DNA of 64,000 nt from Streptomyces caatingaensis (GCF_001187435.1 NZ_LFXA01000002.1:1116001-1180000), one strand, 5' to 3'; counted from the first letter of the stretch, positions 15,744 through 24,113 are shown. Numbers and translations are program-made. Notes: generated by a model from the sequence alone, not told the origin.

Positions 15744-17576
15744 GTGACCGGCGAGGTGTGGTTCGCGGTCCTGCCGGACGGCGAGGCCGGCCTCGCCGGT
15801 GCACGCCTTCTGCGCACCACGGCGACGGCGGCCGTCGAGCACGGTTCGGGCCGGCCCTGGCTGCTCGGGGCCTGGCCGGACGGGCACATGACGGTCGCCG
15901 CCGCCGGCACGGCGCGGCTGGCGGTGATCGGGCGATGCCCGGTCACCGCCGACGGCCTCGCGGCCCGGCTGGCCCGGGTCCGCGACATCACGGAGGTGGA
16001 ACAGGCCGTACGCGGCCTGGCCGGCAGCCACCACGTGGCGGCCACGGTCGGGGGACGGGCCTGGGTGCGCGGCAGCGCCTCCGGCACACGACTGGTCTTC
16101 CGCACCCGGGTGGGCGGCGCGGAAGTGGCCGCCGACCGCTCCGACATCCTGGCGCGGCTGGCCCGCGCGGGTCTCGACGAGGAGACCCTGGCGCTCCACC
16201 TGCTGTCCTCGCCGCCGCCGTACCCGCTGGACACCCGGTGCGTCTGGCGAGGCGTCGAGGGCGTGCGGCCGGGCTACGGCCTGCTGCTCGAACCCGACGG
16301 CCGGGCCCGTACCCGCCCGTGGTGGAGCCCGCCGGAGCCGGTGCGGCCGCGCGCCGACGCGGCACTCGTGATCCGTCGCGCGCTGACCGAGGCCGTCGGT
16401 TCCTGCACGGCCGGCGGGGGGACGGTCAGCGCCGACCTGTCCGGCGGCATGGACTCCACCAGCCTGTGCTTCCTCGCGGCCCGCGGCCCGTCCCGCCTGG
16501 TCACCCTGCACTGGACGGGCCGTGACCCGGCGAACGACGACACCTCCTGGGCCCTGCGGGCGGCCGTCCGGCTGCCGGGCGCGGAGCACGTGATGCCGCC
16601 GCCCTCCCCGGCGCACCTGCCGTACGGCCTGACCGACGCGGGCGGTCCCACCCCCGACGAGCCCGGCACGTGGGTGCGCTACGGCGGGAGGCTGGCCGCG
16701 GGCGCCGCGCTGATGGCCGCGGAGGGCTCACGGCTGCACCTCACCGGCGGCGGCGGGGACGAGCTCTTCACGGCCCCCACCGCGCACCTGTACGACTACG
16801 TGCGCAGCCACCCGCTCGCCGCGTTCGCCAGGATCCGCAGGATCCGGGCCGCCCACCGGATCCGTACGAGGCCGCTGCTGCGCCGGCTGGCCGCCCGCGA
16901 CTCCTTCGCCCGGTGGCTGGCCCGCTGGGCGGACGGCCTCACCGCCCGGCGGGACCCCGCCCCGGTTCCCGCCGACGACTACGTCCTGACCTGGGGGGAC
17001 GAGGCGCGCATGCCGCCCTGGGCCACACCCGACGCGGTGCACACGGTGGCGCGTCTGCTGCGGGCGGCCGCGGCCGACGGCCCCGGACCGCTCGCCCGCG
17101 AGCGGGGCCAGCACGCGGCGCTCAGCCTCCTCCGGGCGGGAGGGCGGTGCCTGCGCGTGGTGAACCAGGCCGGCCTGCGGCCCGAACTCGCCGCGCCCTA
17201 CCTGGACGACGCCGTCCTCGACGCCGCCCTGGCCGTCCGCGTGGCCGAACGCAACGTGCCCGACCGCTACAAACCCGTCCTCGCCGACGCCCTGTGCGGC
17301 ATCGTGCCCCCGGCCCTCCTCTGCCGCACCACGAAGGGCGAGTTCTCCGCGGAGCTCCACGAGGGAATCCGCCGGGGCCGGGCGGAACTCGCCGGCCTCT
17401 TCGGGGACTCCGCACTGGTGCGTGCCGGTCTCGTCGACGCCCCTGCGCTCCGTACCGCTCTGCTCGGCTCACGCCCCCGGCCGGACGTCCTGCGGCACCT
17501 CGACCCCACCCTCGGCTGCGAACTCTGGCTCCGTGCCTGCCGGTCCAGCCCCGCCGCCACCGGAGGGCCGATGTGA
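15744..17576 (+). CDS. Lasso cyclase (C protein, asparagine synthetase B-like)
   Basis: The 610-residue protein has an N-terminal degenerate Ntn/glutaminase-like region without a nucleophilic Cys2, and a C-terminal AsnB-like ATP pyrophosphatase domain with the PP-loop S233-G-G-M-D237-S. TGGGGDELF and YKPVLADAL are further synthetase motifs. Known role: adenylates the Asp9 side chain of the core and closes the isopeptide ring on Gly1. The GTG start lies 6 bases after the precursor stop, so the two are translationally coupled. No RRE domain is fused to it. Confidence 0.92.
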   Translation: MTGEVWFAVLPDGEAGLAGARLLRTTATAAVEHGSGRPWLLGAWPDGHMTVAAAGTARLAVIGRCPVTADGLAARLARVRDITEVEQAVRGLAGSHHVAATVGGRAWVRGSASGTRLVFRTRVGGAEVAADRSDILARLARAGLDEETLALHLLSSPPPYPLDTRCVWRGVEGVRPGYGLLLEPDGRARTRPWWSPPEPVRPRADAALVIRRALTEAVGSCTAGGGTVSADLSGGMDSTSLCFLAARGPSRLVTLHWTGRDPANDDTSWALRAAVRLPGAEHVMPPPSPAHLPYGLTDAGGPTPDEPGTWVRYGGRLAAGAALMAAEGSRLHLTGGGGDELFTAPTAHLYDYVRSHPLAAFARIRRIRAAHRIRTRPLLRRLAARDSFARWLARWADGLTARRDPAPVPADDYVLTWGDEARMPPWATPDAVHTVARLLRAAAADGPGPLARERGQHAALSLLRAGGRCLRVVNQAGLRPELAAPYLDDAVLDAALAVRVAERNVPDRYKPVLADALCGIVPPALLCRTTKGEFSAELHEGIRRGRAELAGLFGDSALVRAGLVDAPALRTALLGSRPRPDVLRHLDPTLGCELWLRACRSSPAATGGPM

Positions 17577-17678
17577 CCGTCGCCCGCGCCCCGGTCGCCG
17601 CGCCACCGAACGCGGCGCTCCGGGCGTCCCGTTCCCGTCGTCACCGCGCGCTCCGAACCGGACGGGGGTGTTGTCCGC

Positions 17679-18113
17679 ATGAGCCACACCATGATCCACG
17701 GGACCGGGCGGGCGGCGGTCCCCTGGCGCCGCCGTCCGCCCGTCCTCCTGGCCGTCGTCGCGGCCCGGCTGCTCACCCTGCTCCCGCCCCGCCGTCTGCG
17801 CCGCGTGCTCACGGCCGTCCGGCGCGGCGCCGCCCCCGCCACCACCGACCAGGCGCTCGACGCCCGGCGGCACGTCACCGCGGTCAGCCTCCGCTGCGCG
17901 GGGGAGGGATGCCTCCAACGGTCCGTCGCCACCACGTTGTTGTGCCGGATGCGCGGCGTATGGCCCGACTGGTGCGCAGGAGTACGGACGAATCCGTTCC
18001 GTGCCCACGCCTGGGTCGAGGTGGACGGCCGGCCGGTCGGCGAACCCCACCCGGCGGGCTACTACCACCGCCTCATGACCGTCCCCGCCGTGCGGCAGGA
18101 CGACAGGTCGTGA
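17679..18113 (+). CDS. Lasso leader peptidase (B2, transglutaminase-like)
   Basis: The 144-residue protein matches stand-alone actinobacterial B2 peptidases: Arg/Leu-rich helical N-terminus (LLTLLPPRRLRRVL), catalytic Cys78 in GCLQRSVATTLLCRMRG, and His110 in FRAHAWVEVDGRPVGE. Known role: removes the leader after Thr(-2) before or with cyclisation. It follows the cyclase after a 102-base gap where B1 (the RRE leader-binding protein) usually lies. The family normally needs B1 as partner; none is visible here. Confidence 0.88.
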   Translation: MSHTMIHGTGRAAVPWRRRPPVLLAVVAARLLTLLPPRRLRRVLTAVRRGAAPATTDQALDARRHVTAVSLRCAGEGCLQRSVATTLLCRMRGVWPDWCAGVRTNPFRAHAWVEVDGRPVGEPHPAGYYHRLMTVPAVRQDDRS

Positions 18114-18239
18114 CGGCGTCCCGAACGGCCTGAGGGCCGGTGTCAGTTGGGCGGACGCGACCGCCGACCCGCGTGCGGGGCGACGCGGTCCCGCCGGCGG
18201 GTGGCGCACCGGCCGCCGGTCACGGTGCCGTCGTGCGCG

Positions 18240-19091
18240 TCACTCGCGCACCCGAGCGTTGACCGTGGGACTGGCGGCGTCGCCGCCGGCCGCGTCCAGG
18301 CCCGCGAGCAGGCGCAGGCCGTCCTCGGCGGGGCTGCCGGGGGCCGCGGAGAGCACCAGCAGCTCCCTGCCCGACGCGTCCGGCAGCGGGAAGTTCTCCT
18401 GGTGCAGTTCCAGCAGTCCGACCAGCGGGTGCCGGTACGTCTTGCGCCCATGGGTGCGGGCGCGGACGTCCGCGCGGGCCCAGAGGCGGCGGAAGCGCTC
18501 GCTGCCCATCGCCAACTCGCCGATGAGCGACGTCAGCCGGGGGTCCTCGGGGTATTTGCCGGCGGCCAGGCGCAGGTGCCCGACCACGTCGAGGGTGCAG
18601 GTCTCCCAGTCCGCGTAGAGGCCGCACCCGGTCTCCTCGAGGAAGAGGTGCCGGGCGGTGTTCAGGCCCGGAATCGGCCGGCCGTAGAGGAGCCCGGCGA
18701 GGCGGTTGCCGGCGAGCACGTCCAGGCGGTGGTCCATGATCAGCGCGGGGGCGCCGGTGACCAGGTCGAGGACGCGCAGCAGCTCCGGCCGGACCCGTCC
18801 GCCCGGCGCCTTCGCGCGGCGCCGGCGCTGCCGTGCGAGCCGGTGGAGGTGCCCGCGTTCGGTCTCGTCCAGCCCGAGGACGCGGGCGAGCGCGTCGAGG
18901 ACCTGCTCGGAGGGCTGGGTCGCGCGCCCCTGCTCAAGGCGTACGTAGTAGTCGACGCTGACCCCGGCCAGGTGCGCGACCTCTTCACGGCGCAGCCCCT
19001 CGACCCGGCGGCGGCTGTCGGTGGGGATGCCGACAGCCGCCGGGTCGACCCGGGAACGCCGGGTCCGCAGGAAGCCCGCGAGATCGTCCAT
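18240..19091 (-). CDS. XRE-type regulator with MmyB-like ligand domain
   Basis: The 283-residue protein has an N-terminal helix-turn-helix (VEGLRREEVAHLAGVSVDYYVRLEQGR, residues about 30-57) followed by a PAS-like MmyB domain (PALIMDHRLDVLAGNRLAGLLYG). The family senses small hydrophobic ligands and usually controls a neighbouring oxidoreductase. It is divergent from the flavodoxin-fold oxidoreductase at 19272, the usual arrangement. ATG 19091 overlaps an inverted repeat that could mediate autoregulation. Confidence 0.92.
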   Translation of the reverse strand: MDDLAGFLRTRRSRVDPAAVGIPTDSRRRVEGLRREEVAHLAGVSVDYYVRLEQGRATQPSEQVLDALARVLGLDETERGHLHRLARQRRRRAKAPGGRVRPELLRVLDLVTGAPALIMDHRLDVLAGNRLAGLLYGRPIPGLNTARHLFLEETGCGLYADWETCTLDVVGHLRLAAGKYPEDPRLTSLIGELAMGSERFRRLWARADVRARTHGRKTYRHPLVGLLELHQENFPLPDASGRELLVLSAAPGSPAEDGLRLLAGLDAAGGDAASPTVNARVRE

Positions 19092-19116
19092 GTGCCCAGT
19101 ATGGCTTCCGGGCACA
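19091..19116. promoter_or_regulatory. Inverted repeat TGTGCCC-N12-GGGCACA
   Basis: Perfect 7-bp arms overlap the start codon of the XRE/MmyB regulator in the divergent spacer. Inference: operator of that regulator. Confidence 0.45.
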
Positions 19117-19213
19117 CCGGTGAGGGTGGCCCTGCCGATCCCAGGAACTCCCGTCCGACGGTGGCGGCGTCCCTGAACGCCGGGCGCCGTGGCGTCCAGG
19201 ATCGGAGGCAATC

Positions 19214-19240
19214 GAAGCCGGTGAAGCCGATGAAGCCGGT
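19214..19240 (+). repeat. Three tandem 9-bp units (GAAGCCGRT)
   Basis: GAAGCCGGT, GAAGCCGAT and GAAGCCGGT are adjacent, 31 bases before the quinone oxidoreductase start. They may be a slippage tract or serial half-sites in the 5' leader. Confidence 0.6.
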
Positions 19241-19271
19241 CCAAGGCACCATCCGATCCGAAGGACTTCCC

Positions 19272-20051
19272 ATGAAGACGCTGATCGTTCACGCCCATCC
19301 CGAGCCGAAGTCGCTCAACGCCTCGCTGAAGGACCTCGCCGTCTCCACCTTGGAGAGCGCCGGGCACGAGGTACGGGTGAGCGATCTGTACGCGATGAAC
19401 TGGAAGGCGGTGGTGGACGCCACGGACTACGGCCCCCACGCCTCGACCCCGTTGAAGGTCGCCCGGGACTCGGGGCGGGCCTTCGACGCCGGGGACCTCA
19501 CGGCGGACGTCCGTGCCGAGCAGGAGAAGCTGCTGTGGGCGGACGTGATCGTCTTTCAGTTCCCGCTGTGGTGGTACACGATGCCCGCCATCCTCAAGGG
19601 CTGGGTGGACCGGGTGTTCACCTACCACTTCGCGTACGGCGTCGGCGAGCACAACGACACCGCGTACGGCGAGCGCTTCGGCGAAGGCACCCTCGCGGGC
19701 CGGAAGGCTCTGCTGTCCGTGACCGTCGGCGGACCGGAGTCGCACTACGCCGCTCGCGGGATCAACGGGCCGATCGACGACCTGCTGTTCCCGATCCACC
19801 ACGGCATCCTCTACTACCCGGGCATCGAGGTGCTGCCGCCGTTCGTGCTGTACGGTGCCGACCGGATGACCGGCGCGGACTACCCGGACATCGCCAAGGC
19901 ATGGGAACAGCGCCTGCTCACCCTGGAGTCGACCGAGCCGATAGCGTTCCGGCCGCAGAACTTCGGCGACTACGAGATCCCCTCGCTGCGCTTGAAGGAG
20001 GGGCTGGAGCCCGCGGGCCGCACGGGTTTCGGGCTGCACGTGCGGGGGTGA
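19272..20051 (+). CDS. NAD(P)H dehydrogenase (quinone), flavodoxin-like fold
   Basis: The 259-residue protein starts KTLIVHAHPEPKSLNASLKD and has the family phrases FQFPLWWYTMPAILKGWVDRVF and SVTVGGPESHYA. These identify the NQO1/MdaB/KefF-type FMN/FAD reductases that reduce quinones by two electrons. ATG 19272 follows GAAGGAC. It is divergent from the XRE/MmyB regulator, which is the probable repressor, so induction by quinone-like compounds is plausible. Confidence 0.93.
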   Translation: MKTLIVHAHPEPKSLNASLKDLAVSTLESAGHEVRVSDLYAMNWKAVVDATDYGPHASTPLKVARDSGRAFDAGDLTADVRAEQEKLLWADVIVFQFPLWWYTMPAILKGWVDRVFTYHFAYGVGEHNDTAYGERFGEGTLAGRKALLSVTVGGPESHYAARGINGPIDDLLFPIHHGILYYPGIEVLPPFVLYGADRMTGADYPDIAKAWEQRLLTLESTEPIAFRPQNFGDYEIPSLRLKEGLEPAGRTGFGLHVRG

Positions 20052-20190
20052 CCGCGGGTGGCCCGGGGAGGCGGGGGCGGCGGCCGAGGCGGCCGGCCAT
20101 CTGCTCCCGGCTCCGGGCACCCCCCGCTCCGGACGGCCGAAGTCCCCCTCCCCGCACGGGTCGGGCGCACCCGGCCCCGGCGGCCCGCTG

Positions 20191-20403
20191 CTACCGGCCG
20201 CCGGCCTCCGCGAGGGTGTGGGCGACCAGGGCGTTGGCGTGGCCGTGCCCCAGGCCGTGCTCGGTCTTGAGCCAGCCCACCAGCTCCATGTGCTTGGTCA
20301 GCGGCGAAGTCCGGATGAGGTTCTTCCACTCGGCTATCGGACGGCCGTACTTCTTCTCGATCGACGGGAAGTAACTGGCGGGGCCCTTCACGGTTTCAGT
20401 CAT
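20191..20403 (-). CDS. DUF4287 family small protein
   Basis: The 70-residue protein (TETVKGPASYFPSIEKKYGR, then PIAEWKNLIR and GLGHGHANALVAHTLAE) matches the short DUF4287 family, which often accompanies DUF5655. It has a helix-rich composition and no membrane segment. Role unknown. It is convergent with the quinone oxidoreductase. The ATG at 20403 gives the normal family length. Confidence 0.85.
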   Translation of the reverse strand: MTETVKGPASYFPSIEKKYGRPIAEWKNLIRTSPLTKHMELVGWLKTEHGLGHGHANALVAHTLAEAGGR

Positions 20404-20720
20404 GGCCGCAGTCTGCCAGCCGCCACTGACAACGACGTGGCCCGCCGGGGCGTCCACTCGTCAGGCGGTGCGTCTCGCCGCGGTCGCGAACGGTGTCCGA
20501 CGTGTCCCGGCGCTGCCCCCTGGCCGGTGGAGGACCGGAGGCGACGGCCGACGGCGTGATCGAAGAACACCTGCGACCGGGCCGTGCCGGAGCCCTCTTG
20601 GCCGCCTCGGGCCCGGCGGGCCGAGCGCCGGCCGGCCCGGTGGCCGCACGGCCCTGGGATGTCCGGATGTGACACAAGCCCGTCATTGCGGTCGCACCGG
20701 CCGGGACGGACGATGGGGGC
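20404..20720. other. 317-base divergent spacer before the GlxA-type regulator
   Basis: No gene is seen. A TGTC-N7-GACA dyad in TGTCCGGATGTGACA (near 20659-20673) lies about 48 bases upstream of the GlxA-type start and could be part of its promoter. Nothing else is recognisable. Confidence 0.4.
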
Positions 20721-21719
20721 ATGTCCGAAACCAGTCACCGCGTCGTGATCGCGGTCTTCCCCGACGTCGATCTGCTCGATGTCACCGGGCCGGCCGAGGT
20801 CTTCACGCTGGCCGACCGCGAGTCCGGCGGCCGGGCCCGCTACCGGGTCCGGCTGGCCGGGCCCGGGGCGGCCGGGGAGGCGGTGGCCACCTCCGCGGGC
20901 GTGCGGGTCGTCACCGACCTCGGCTTCGCCGACGTCGGGACGGACGTGGACACGCTCCTGGTGCCCGGCGCGGTGGACGTGGAGGCCGACGGCCTCCGGC
21001 CGCGGATCGACCCCCGCGTCGTGGACTGGATCAAGGACACCGCACCCCACGCGCGGCGCGTCGCCTCCGTGTGCGTGGGAGCCCATCTGCTGGCGGCCGC
21101 CGGTCTGTTGGAGGGCCGGGCGGCGACCACGCACTGGTCCACCGCCGGCCGGCTCGCCGCCGATCACCCGGAGGTCACCGTCGATCCCGACCCGATCTTC
21201 ATCCGCTCCGGGAAGGTGTGGACCGGAGCGGGCATCAGCGCTTGTCTGGACCTGGCCCTCGCCCTGGTCGCCGAGGACCACGGCGAGGATCTCGCGCTCG
21301 CGGTCGCCCGGCAGCTCGTCGTCTACCTCAAACGCCAGGGCGGCCAGAGCCAGTTCAGTGTGCCGATCAGCCACCCGCCCACGTCCCGCCGGGACATCGA
21401 CGAGCTGCGCCGGCACATCGCCGACCACCTCGACGCGGATCTGTCCGCGGCCGCGCTGGCGGCCCGGATGTGCCTGAGCGAGCGGCACTTCACCCGCGTC
21501 TTCACCCGGGAGACCGGGGCCACCCCGGCCGCGTACGTCGAGGCCCTGCGCGTCGAGGCCGCCCGCCGCCTGCTGGAGACCACCGACCTGCCCCTGGAGG
21601 CCGTCGCCCGGGCCACCGGCCTGCGTTCGGTGGAAACCCTCCACCGCGCCTTCCGCCGGCGGATCGCCACGAGCCCGGCCGCCTACCGGCGCCGCTTCCG
21701 CACCACCACGCCGGCCTGA
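20721..21719 (+). CDS. GlxA-type AraC family regulator with DJ-1/PfpI domain
   Basis: The 332-residue protein has an N-terminal DJ-1/PfpI-like domain (about 5-175; VASVCVGAHLLAAAGLLEGR holds the conserved Cys elbow) and a C-terminal AraC/XylS double helix-turn-helix (about 225-328; AALAARMCLSERHFTRVF and EAVARATGLRSVETLHRAF). It probably controls the cysteine hydrolase gene 126 bases downstream, the usual partner for this regulator type. Confidence 0.93.
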   Translation: MSETSHRVVIAVFPDVDLLDVTGPAEVFTLADRESGGRARYRVRLAGPGAAGEAVATSAGVRVVTDLGFADVGTDVDTLLVPGAVDVEADGLRPRIDPRVVDWIKDTAPHARRVASVCVGAHLLAAAGLLEGRAATTHWSTAGRLAADHPEVTVDPDPIFIRSGKVWTGAGISACLDLALALVAEDHGEDLALAVARQLVVYLKRQGGQSQFSVPISHPPTSRRDIDELRRHIADHLDADLSAAALAARMCLSERHFTRVFTRETGATPAAYVEALRVEAARRLLETTDLPLEAVARATGLRSVETLHRAFRRRIATSPAAYRRRFRTTTPA

Positions 21720-21831
21720 CGGCCAGCGCACCTGTCAGCGGCGTCTGTTGAGGGCGGCGCCGGTGCGTGGCCACGCCCTGCTGGGTCCGCCCCCGGTCGC
21801 GGCCGACCGCCTTCTGTCACCTTCACCCACC

Positions 21832-21871
21832 CAGAGAGGGCAGCCATGCCCACAGAGAGGACAACCATGCC
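21832..21871 (+). repeat. Tandem duplication of ribosome-binding site plus start codon
   Basis: A 19-bp block CAGAGAGGGCAGCCATGCC (21832-21850) recurs as CAGAGAGGACAACCATGCC (21853-21871), two mismatches, period 21 bp. The period is in frame, so both ATGs open the same gene with its own SD. Confidence 0.75.
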
Positions 21872-22469
21872 CATGTCCAGCACGCTGCGCGACGTCATCG
21901 GCCTGGACCCCCGGCTCCCCGGGCTCGCCGATGCCACCCTCATCATGATCGACTTCCAGAACACCTACCGCACCGGCGTCATGGCCCTGGACGGGGCCGA
22001 CGAGGCGCTGGCCGCCGGCGCCCGTCTGCTGGGCGCCGCCCGCGCCCAGGGCGCGCCCGTGGTGCACGTCGTCAACGACGGCGGCGAGGGCACCCCCTAT
22101 GACATCCGGGCCGAGATCGGTGCCATCAGCCCGGAGGTCGCACCGGCCGAGGGCGAGCCGGTGGTGGTCAAGCGGTTCCCCGACGCCTTCCACGACACCG
22201 GCCTGGAGAAGACCCTGCGCGACCTGGGCGCCGGACCCGACCTGGTACTGGCCGGATTCATGACCCACATGTGCGTCGCCTTCACCGCCCAGGGCGCCTT
22301 CACCCTCGGCTACCGGCCCACCGTCGTCGCCGAGGCCACCGCGACCCGCACCCTCGCCGCCCCCGACGGCACGGCCCTCCCCGCCGCGACCCTCCAGACC
22401 GCCGCACTGACGACGATCGGCGACCTCTTCGGCCTCGTGGCACCCCGCGTGCGGGACCTCACGGGCTGA
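21867..22469 (+). CDS. Isochorismatase-like cysteine hydrolase
   Basis: The product is 200 residues from ATG 21867 (207 from ATG 21846). It shows the cysteine-hydrolase triad: Asp in IMIDFQNTY, Lys in VVVKRFPDAF and Cys in GFMTHMCVAF. Relatives hydrolyse isochorismate, nicotinamide or other amides; substrate unknown. Both starts have matching SDs because that segment is duplicated. It follows the GlxA-type regulator in the same direction and is probably its target. A strong hairpin follows the stop. Confidence 0.9.
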   Translation: MPMSSTLRDVIGLDPRLPGLADATLIMIDFQNTYRTGVMALDGADEALAAGARLLGAARAQGAPVVHVVNDGGEGTPYDIRAEIGAISPEVAPAEGEPVVVKRFPDAFHDTGLEKTLRDLGAGPDLVLAGFMTHMCVAFTAQGAFTLGYRPTVVAEATATRTLAAPDGTALPAATLQTAALTTIGDLFGLVAPRVRDLTG

Positions 22470-22501
22470 CCCGACAGCGCCCGCCGCCACCCGGGACGCG
22501 C

Positions 22502-22538
22502 GCCGGGGCCGCCTCGACCACGAGGCGGCGGCCCCGGC
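22502..22538. terminator. Strong bidirectional hairpin after the cysteine hydrolase
   Basis: The arms GCCGGGGCCGCCTCG and CGAGGCGG-CGGCCCCGGC pair around an ACCA loop, with a 3-base bulge. It lies 33 bases after the stop and next to the ABC remnant on the other strand. Confidence 0.65.
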
Positions 22539-22654
22539 CGTCTCTTCGGGCCGTACAGCTCGCGGAAGACGCCGGCCGCCGTCGGGGCGAGCAACTCCCC
22601 GAAGGTGCCGCTTTCTCGGAGCTCGCCCGCGACCAGGACGTGGATCAGGTCCGC
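22538..22654 (-). pseudogene. Remnant of an ABC exporter ATPase C-terminus
   Basis: The minus-strand frame reads ADLIHVLVAGELRESGTF followed by a GELLA..GVFRELYGPKR end. This closely follows the end of ABC exporter ATPase domains (after the H-loop: ADxIxVLxxGxxxESGTxxELLxxxGxFxELY). Only about 39 codons survive; the Walker motifs are gone and the upstream sequence in this frame is unrelated. No start codon or SD fits. The rest of the 22470-22900 interval shows no gene apart from the hairpin at 22502. Confidence 0.45.
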
Positions 22655-22900
22655 GTGGCAGCCGGGCTGCCGGCCGTGTTCGAATTGCAAACGCACCCCT
22701 GCTGTGCTTTGTGAACCGGTTGCCGGCGGCCGGTAGCGCGATTCACCCGGGCGTGGCCGCTCACCCGATCCGGTACTTGCGTTGCGGCCGGGAACGGCCG
22801 GTCATGATCCCGGGCGAGGTGCCGCGGGGGCGGTGGTGCGTTTGCAGACGACCGGGTGAGACGCCTCACGGCGTGCCGTGCCGTCTCCCGGCGCCGGCCG

Positions 22901-23275
22901 TCACCCCCACACGGCCTGGGCGAGGGCCGTGCCGGTGAAGGCCGCGCCGAGGCCGGCGGCGACGCTGCCCAGCGCGTTGGCGGCGGCGAAGAAGCGCGCC
23001 CCGTCCTGGGCCAGCCGCAGCGTCTCGTAGGAGAACGTGGAGTACGTCGTCAGCGCCCCGCACAGCCCCGTGCCCACCAGCGACTGCACCCGCGACGGGG
23101 CGGCACCGGCCGCGACGGCGCCGGTGACCAGGCCGAGGACGAGACAGCCGGCGACGTTGACGGTGAAGGTGCCCCACGGGAAGACCGTGTCGTGTCGTTT
23201 CTGCACGGCCCGGTCGGTCAGGTAGCGGGCGGGGGCGCCCGCCATCGCCCCGATGATCACCAGAGCCCAGGTCAT
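22901..23275 (-). CDS. crcB: Fluoride channel FluC/CrcB, subunit 1
   Basis: The 124-residue protein has four membrane helices and the family motifs: [17 protein letters not shown] (the Asn of the fluoride pore) and [15 protein letters not shown] with the TxSTFSxE Phe box. Known role: dual-topology or paired F- channels that expel fluoride. Its ATG overlaps the DUF190 stop by 4 bases (ATGA), so it is the last gene of a FluC-DUF190-FluC operon. Confidence 0.95.
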   Translation of the reverse strand: MTWALVIIGAMAGAPARYLTDRAVQKRHDTVFPWGTFTVNVAGCLVLGLVTGAVAAGAAPSRVQSLVGTGLCGALTTYSTFSYETLRLAQDGARFFAAANALGSVAAGLGAAFTGTALAQAVWG

Positions 23276-23625
23276 GGCCGGTCCTCCCCGGCACGGCCCA
23301 CGTAACGGTGGACCTCGACGGTGTCCAGGAGGACGAGCCCCTCGGCGACGAGCTCGTCCAGGTGCGGCAGGAAGGCGCGGACGCGGTCCTCGCCGTCGAC
23401 GATGACGATCGCGACCGGCAGGTCCTCGCTGAGCGACAGCAGCCGGGAGGTGTGGATCAGGGACGAGGCGCCGAAGCCCTCGATGCCCTTGAACACGCTC
23501 GCCCCGGCCAGCCCGGCGGCGTGGGCGCGGTGGACGATCTCGGTGTACAGCGGCCGGTGGTGCCAGGTGTCGTTCTCCCCGATGAGGACCGTCAGCCGCA
23601 TCGCACTGCCCTTGAGCCGCGTCAT
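23272..23625 (-). CDS. DUF190 (PII-like) protein
   Basis: The 117-residue protein has the DUF190 signature: [33 protein letters not shown], then [14 protein letters not shown]. The fold is PII-like. It lies between two FluC genes with ATGA overlaps on both sides, so it is translated with them and may modulate the channel. A GGAGGG SD precedes ATG 23625. The family is known to travel with crcB. Confidence 0.92.
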   Translation of the reverse strand: MTRLKGSAMRLTVLIGENDTWHHRPLYTEIVHRAHAAGLAGASVFKGIEGFGASSLIHTSRLLSLSEDLPVAIVIVDGEDRVRAFLPHLDELVAEGLVLLDTVEVHRYVGRAGEDRP

Positions 23626-24113
23626 GACACCCTCCACTGGATGAGGCGCCGGGTCAGCGCCGCCGTCGTCCACACCGCCGCCAGGGCCGCCACGAGGGTG
23701 AGCGCCAGGTAGGCCAGCGCGATCGCCGCGCGGCCGTGCCCGGCCAGCCGCTGGACGTCCACCGCGTAGGTGGAGAAGGTCGTGAAGCCGCCGAGGACGC
23801 CGGTGCCGAAGAACGGCCGCACCAGCCGGTGGGCCGCCCACACCTCGGTGATCACGACCATGAACACGCCGATCACGGCACATCCGGCCACGTTGACGGC
23901 CAGCGTCGTCCAGGGGAACGCGTCGGCGGCGGTGGGCCAGAGCACGGAGGCGCCGTAGCGGGCGGCGGCGCCGATGCCGCCGCCGAGCGAGACCACGGCG
24001 ACGACCGGGCCCTGCCCGGCCGTCCAGCGGGGGCGCGCCGGTGCGGGGCGGGCCTTTTCGGGGTCCGGGTCGACGGGCTCACGTGCGGCCCGCACTCCTC
24101 GGGGCGTTGTCAC
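23622..24113 (-). CDS. crcB: Fluoride channel FluC/CrcB, subunit 2
   Basis: The 163-residue protein repeats the FluC plan: [26 protein letters not shown] and [16 protein letters not shown] 35-residue cytosolic N-terminal extension rich in Pro/Arg precedes the first helix. GTG 24113 has a GGGAGAAG SD; a later GTG would remove part of the extension. Two different FluC subunits in one operon suggest a heterodimeric channel, as in many Gram-positive bacteria. No fluoride riboswitch was recognised upstream. Confidence 0.92.
   Translation of the reverse strand: MTTPRGVRAAREPVDPDPEKARPAPARPRWTAGQGPVVAVVSLGGGIGAAARYGASVLWPTAADAFPWTTLAVNVAGCAVIGVFMVVITEVWAAHRLVRPFFGTGVLGGFTTFSTYAVDVQRLAGHGRAAIALAYLALTLVAALAAVWTTAALTRRLIQWRVS

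Noticed and set aside
17573..18133. Frame starting at GTG 17573 after the lasso cyclase as a B1 gene
   Set aside because: The first 17 residues could pass, but the rest is the Arg/Pro-rich shadow of B2 and has no RRE-like pattern.
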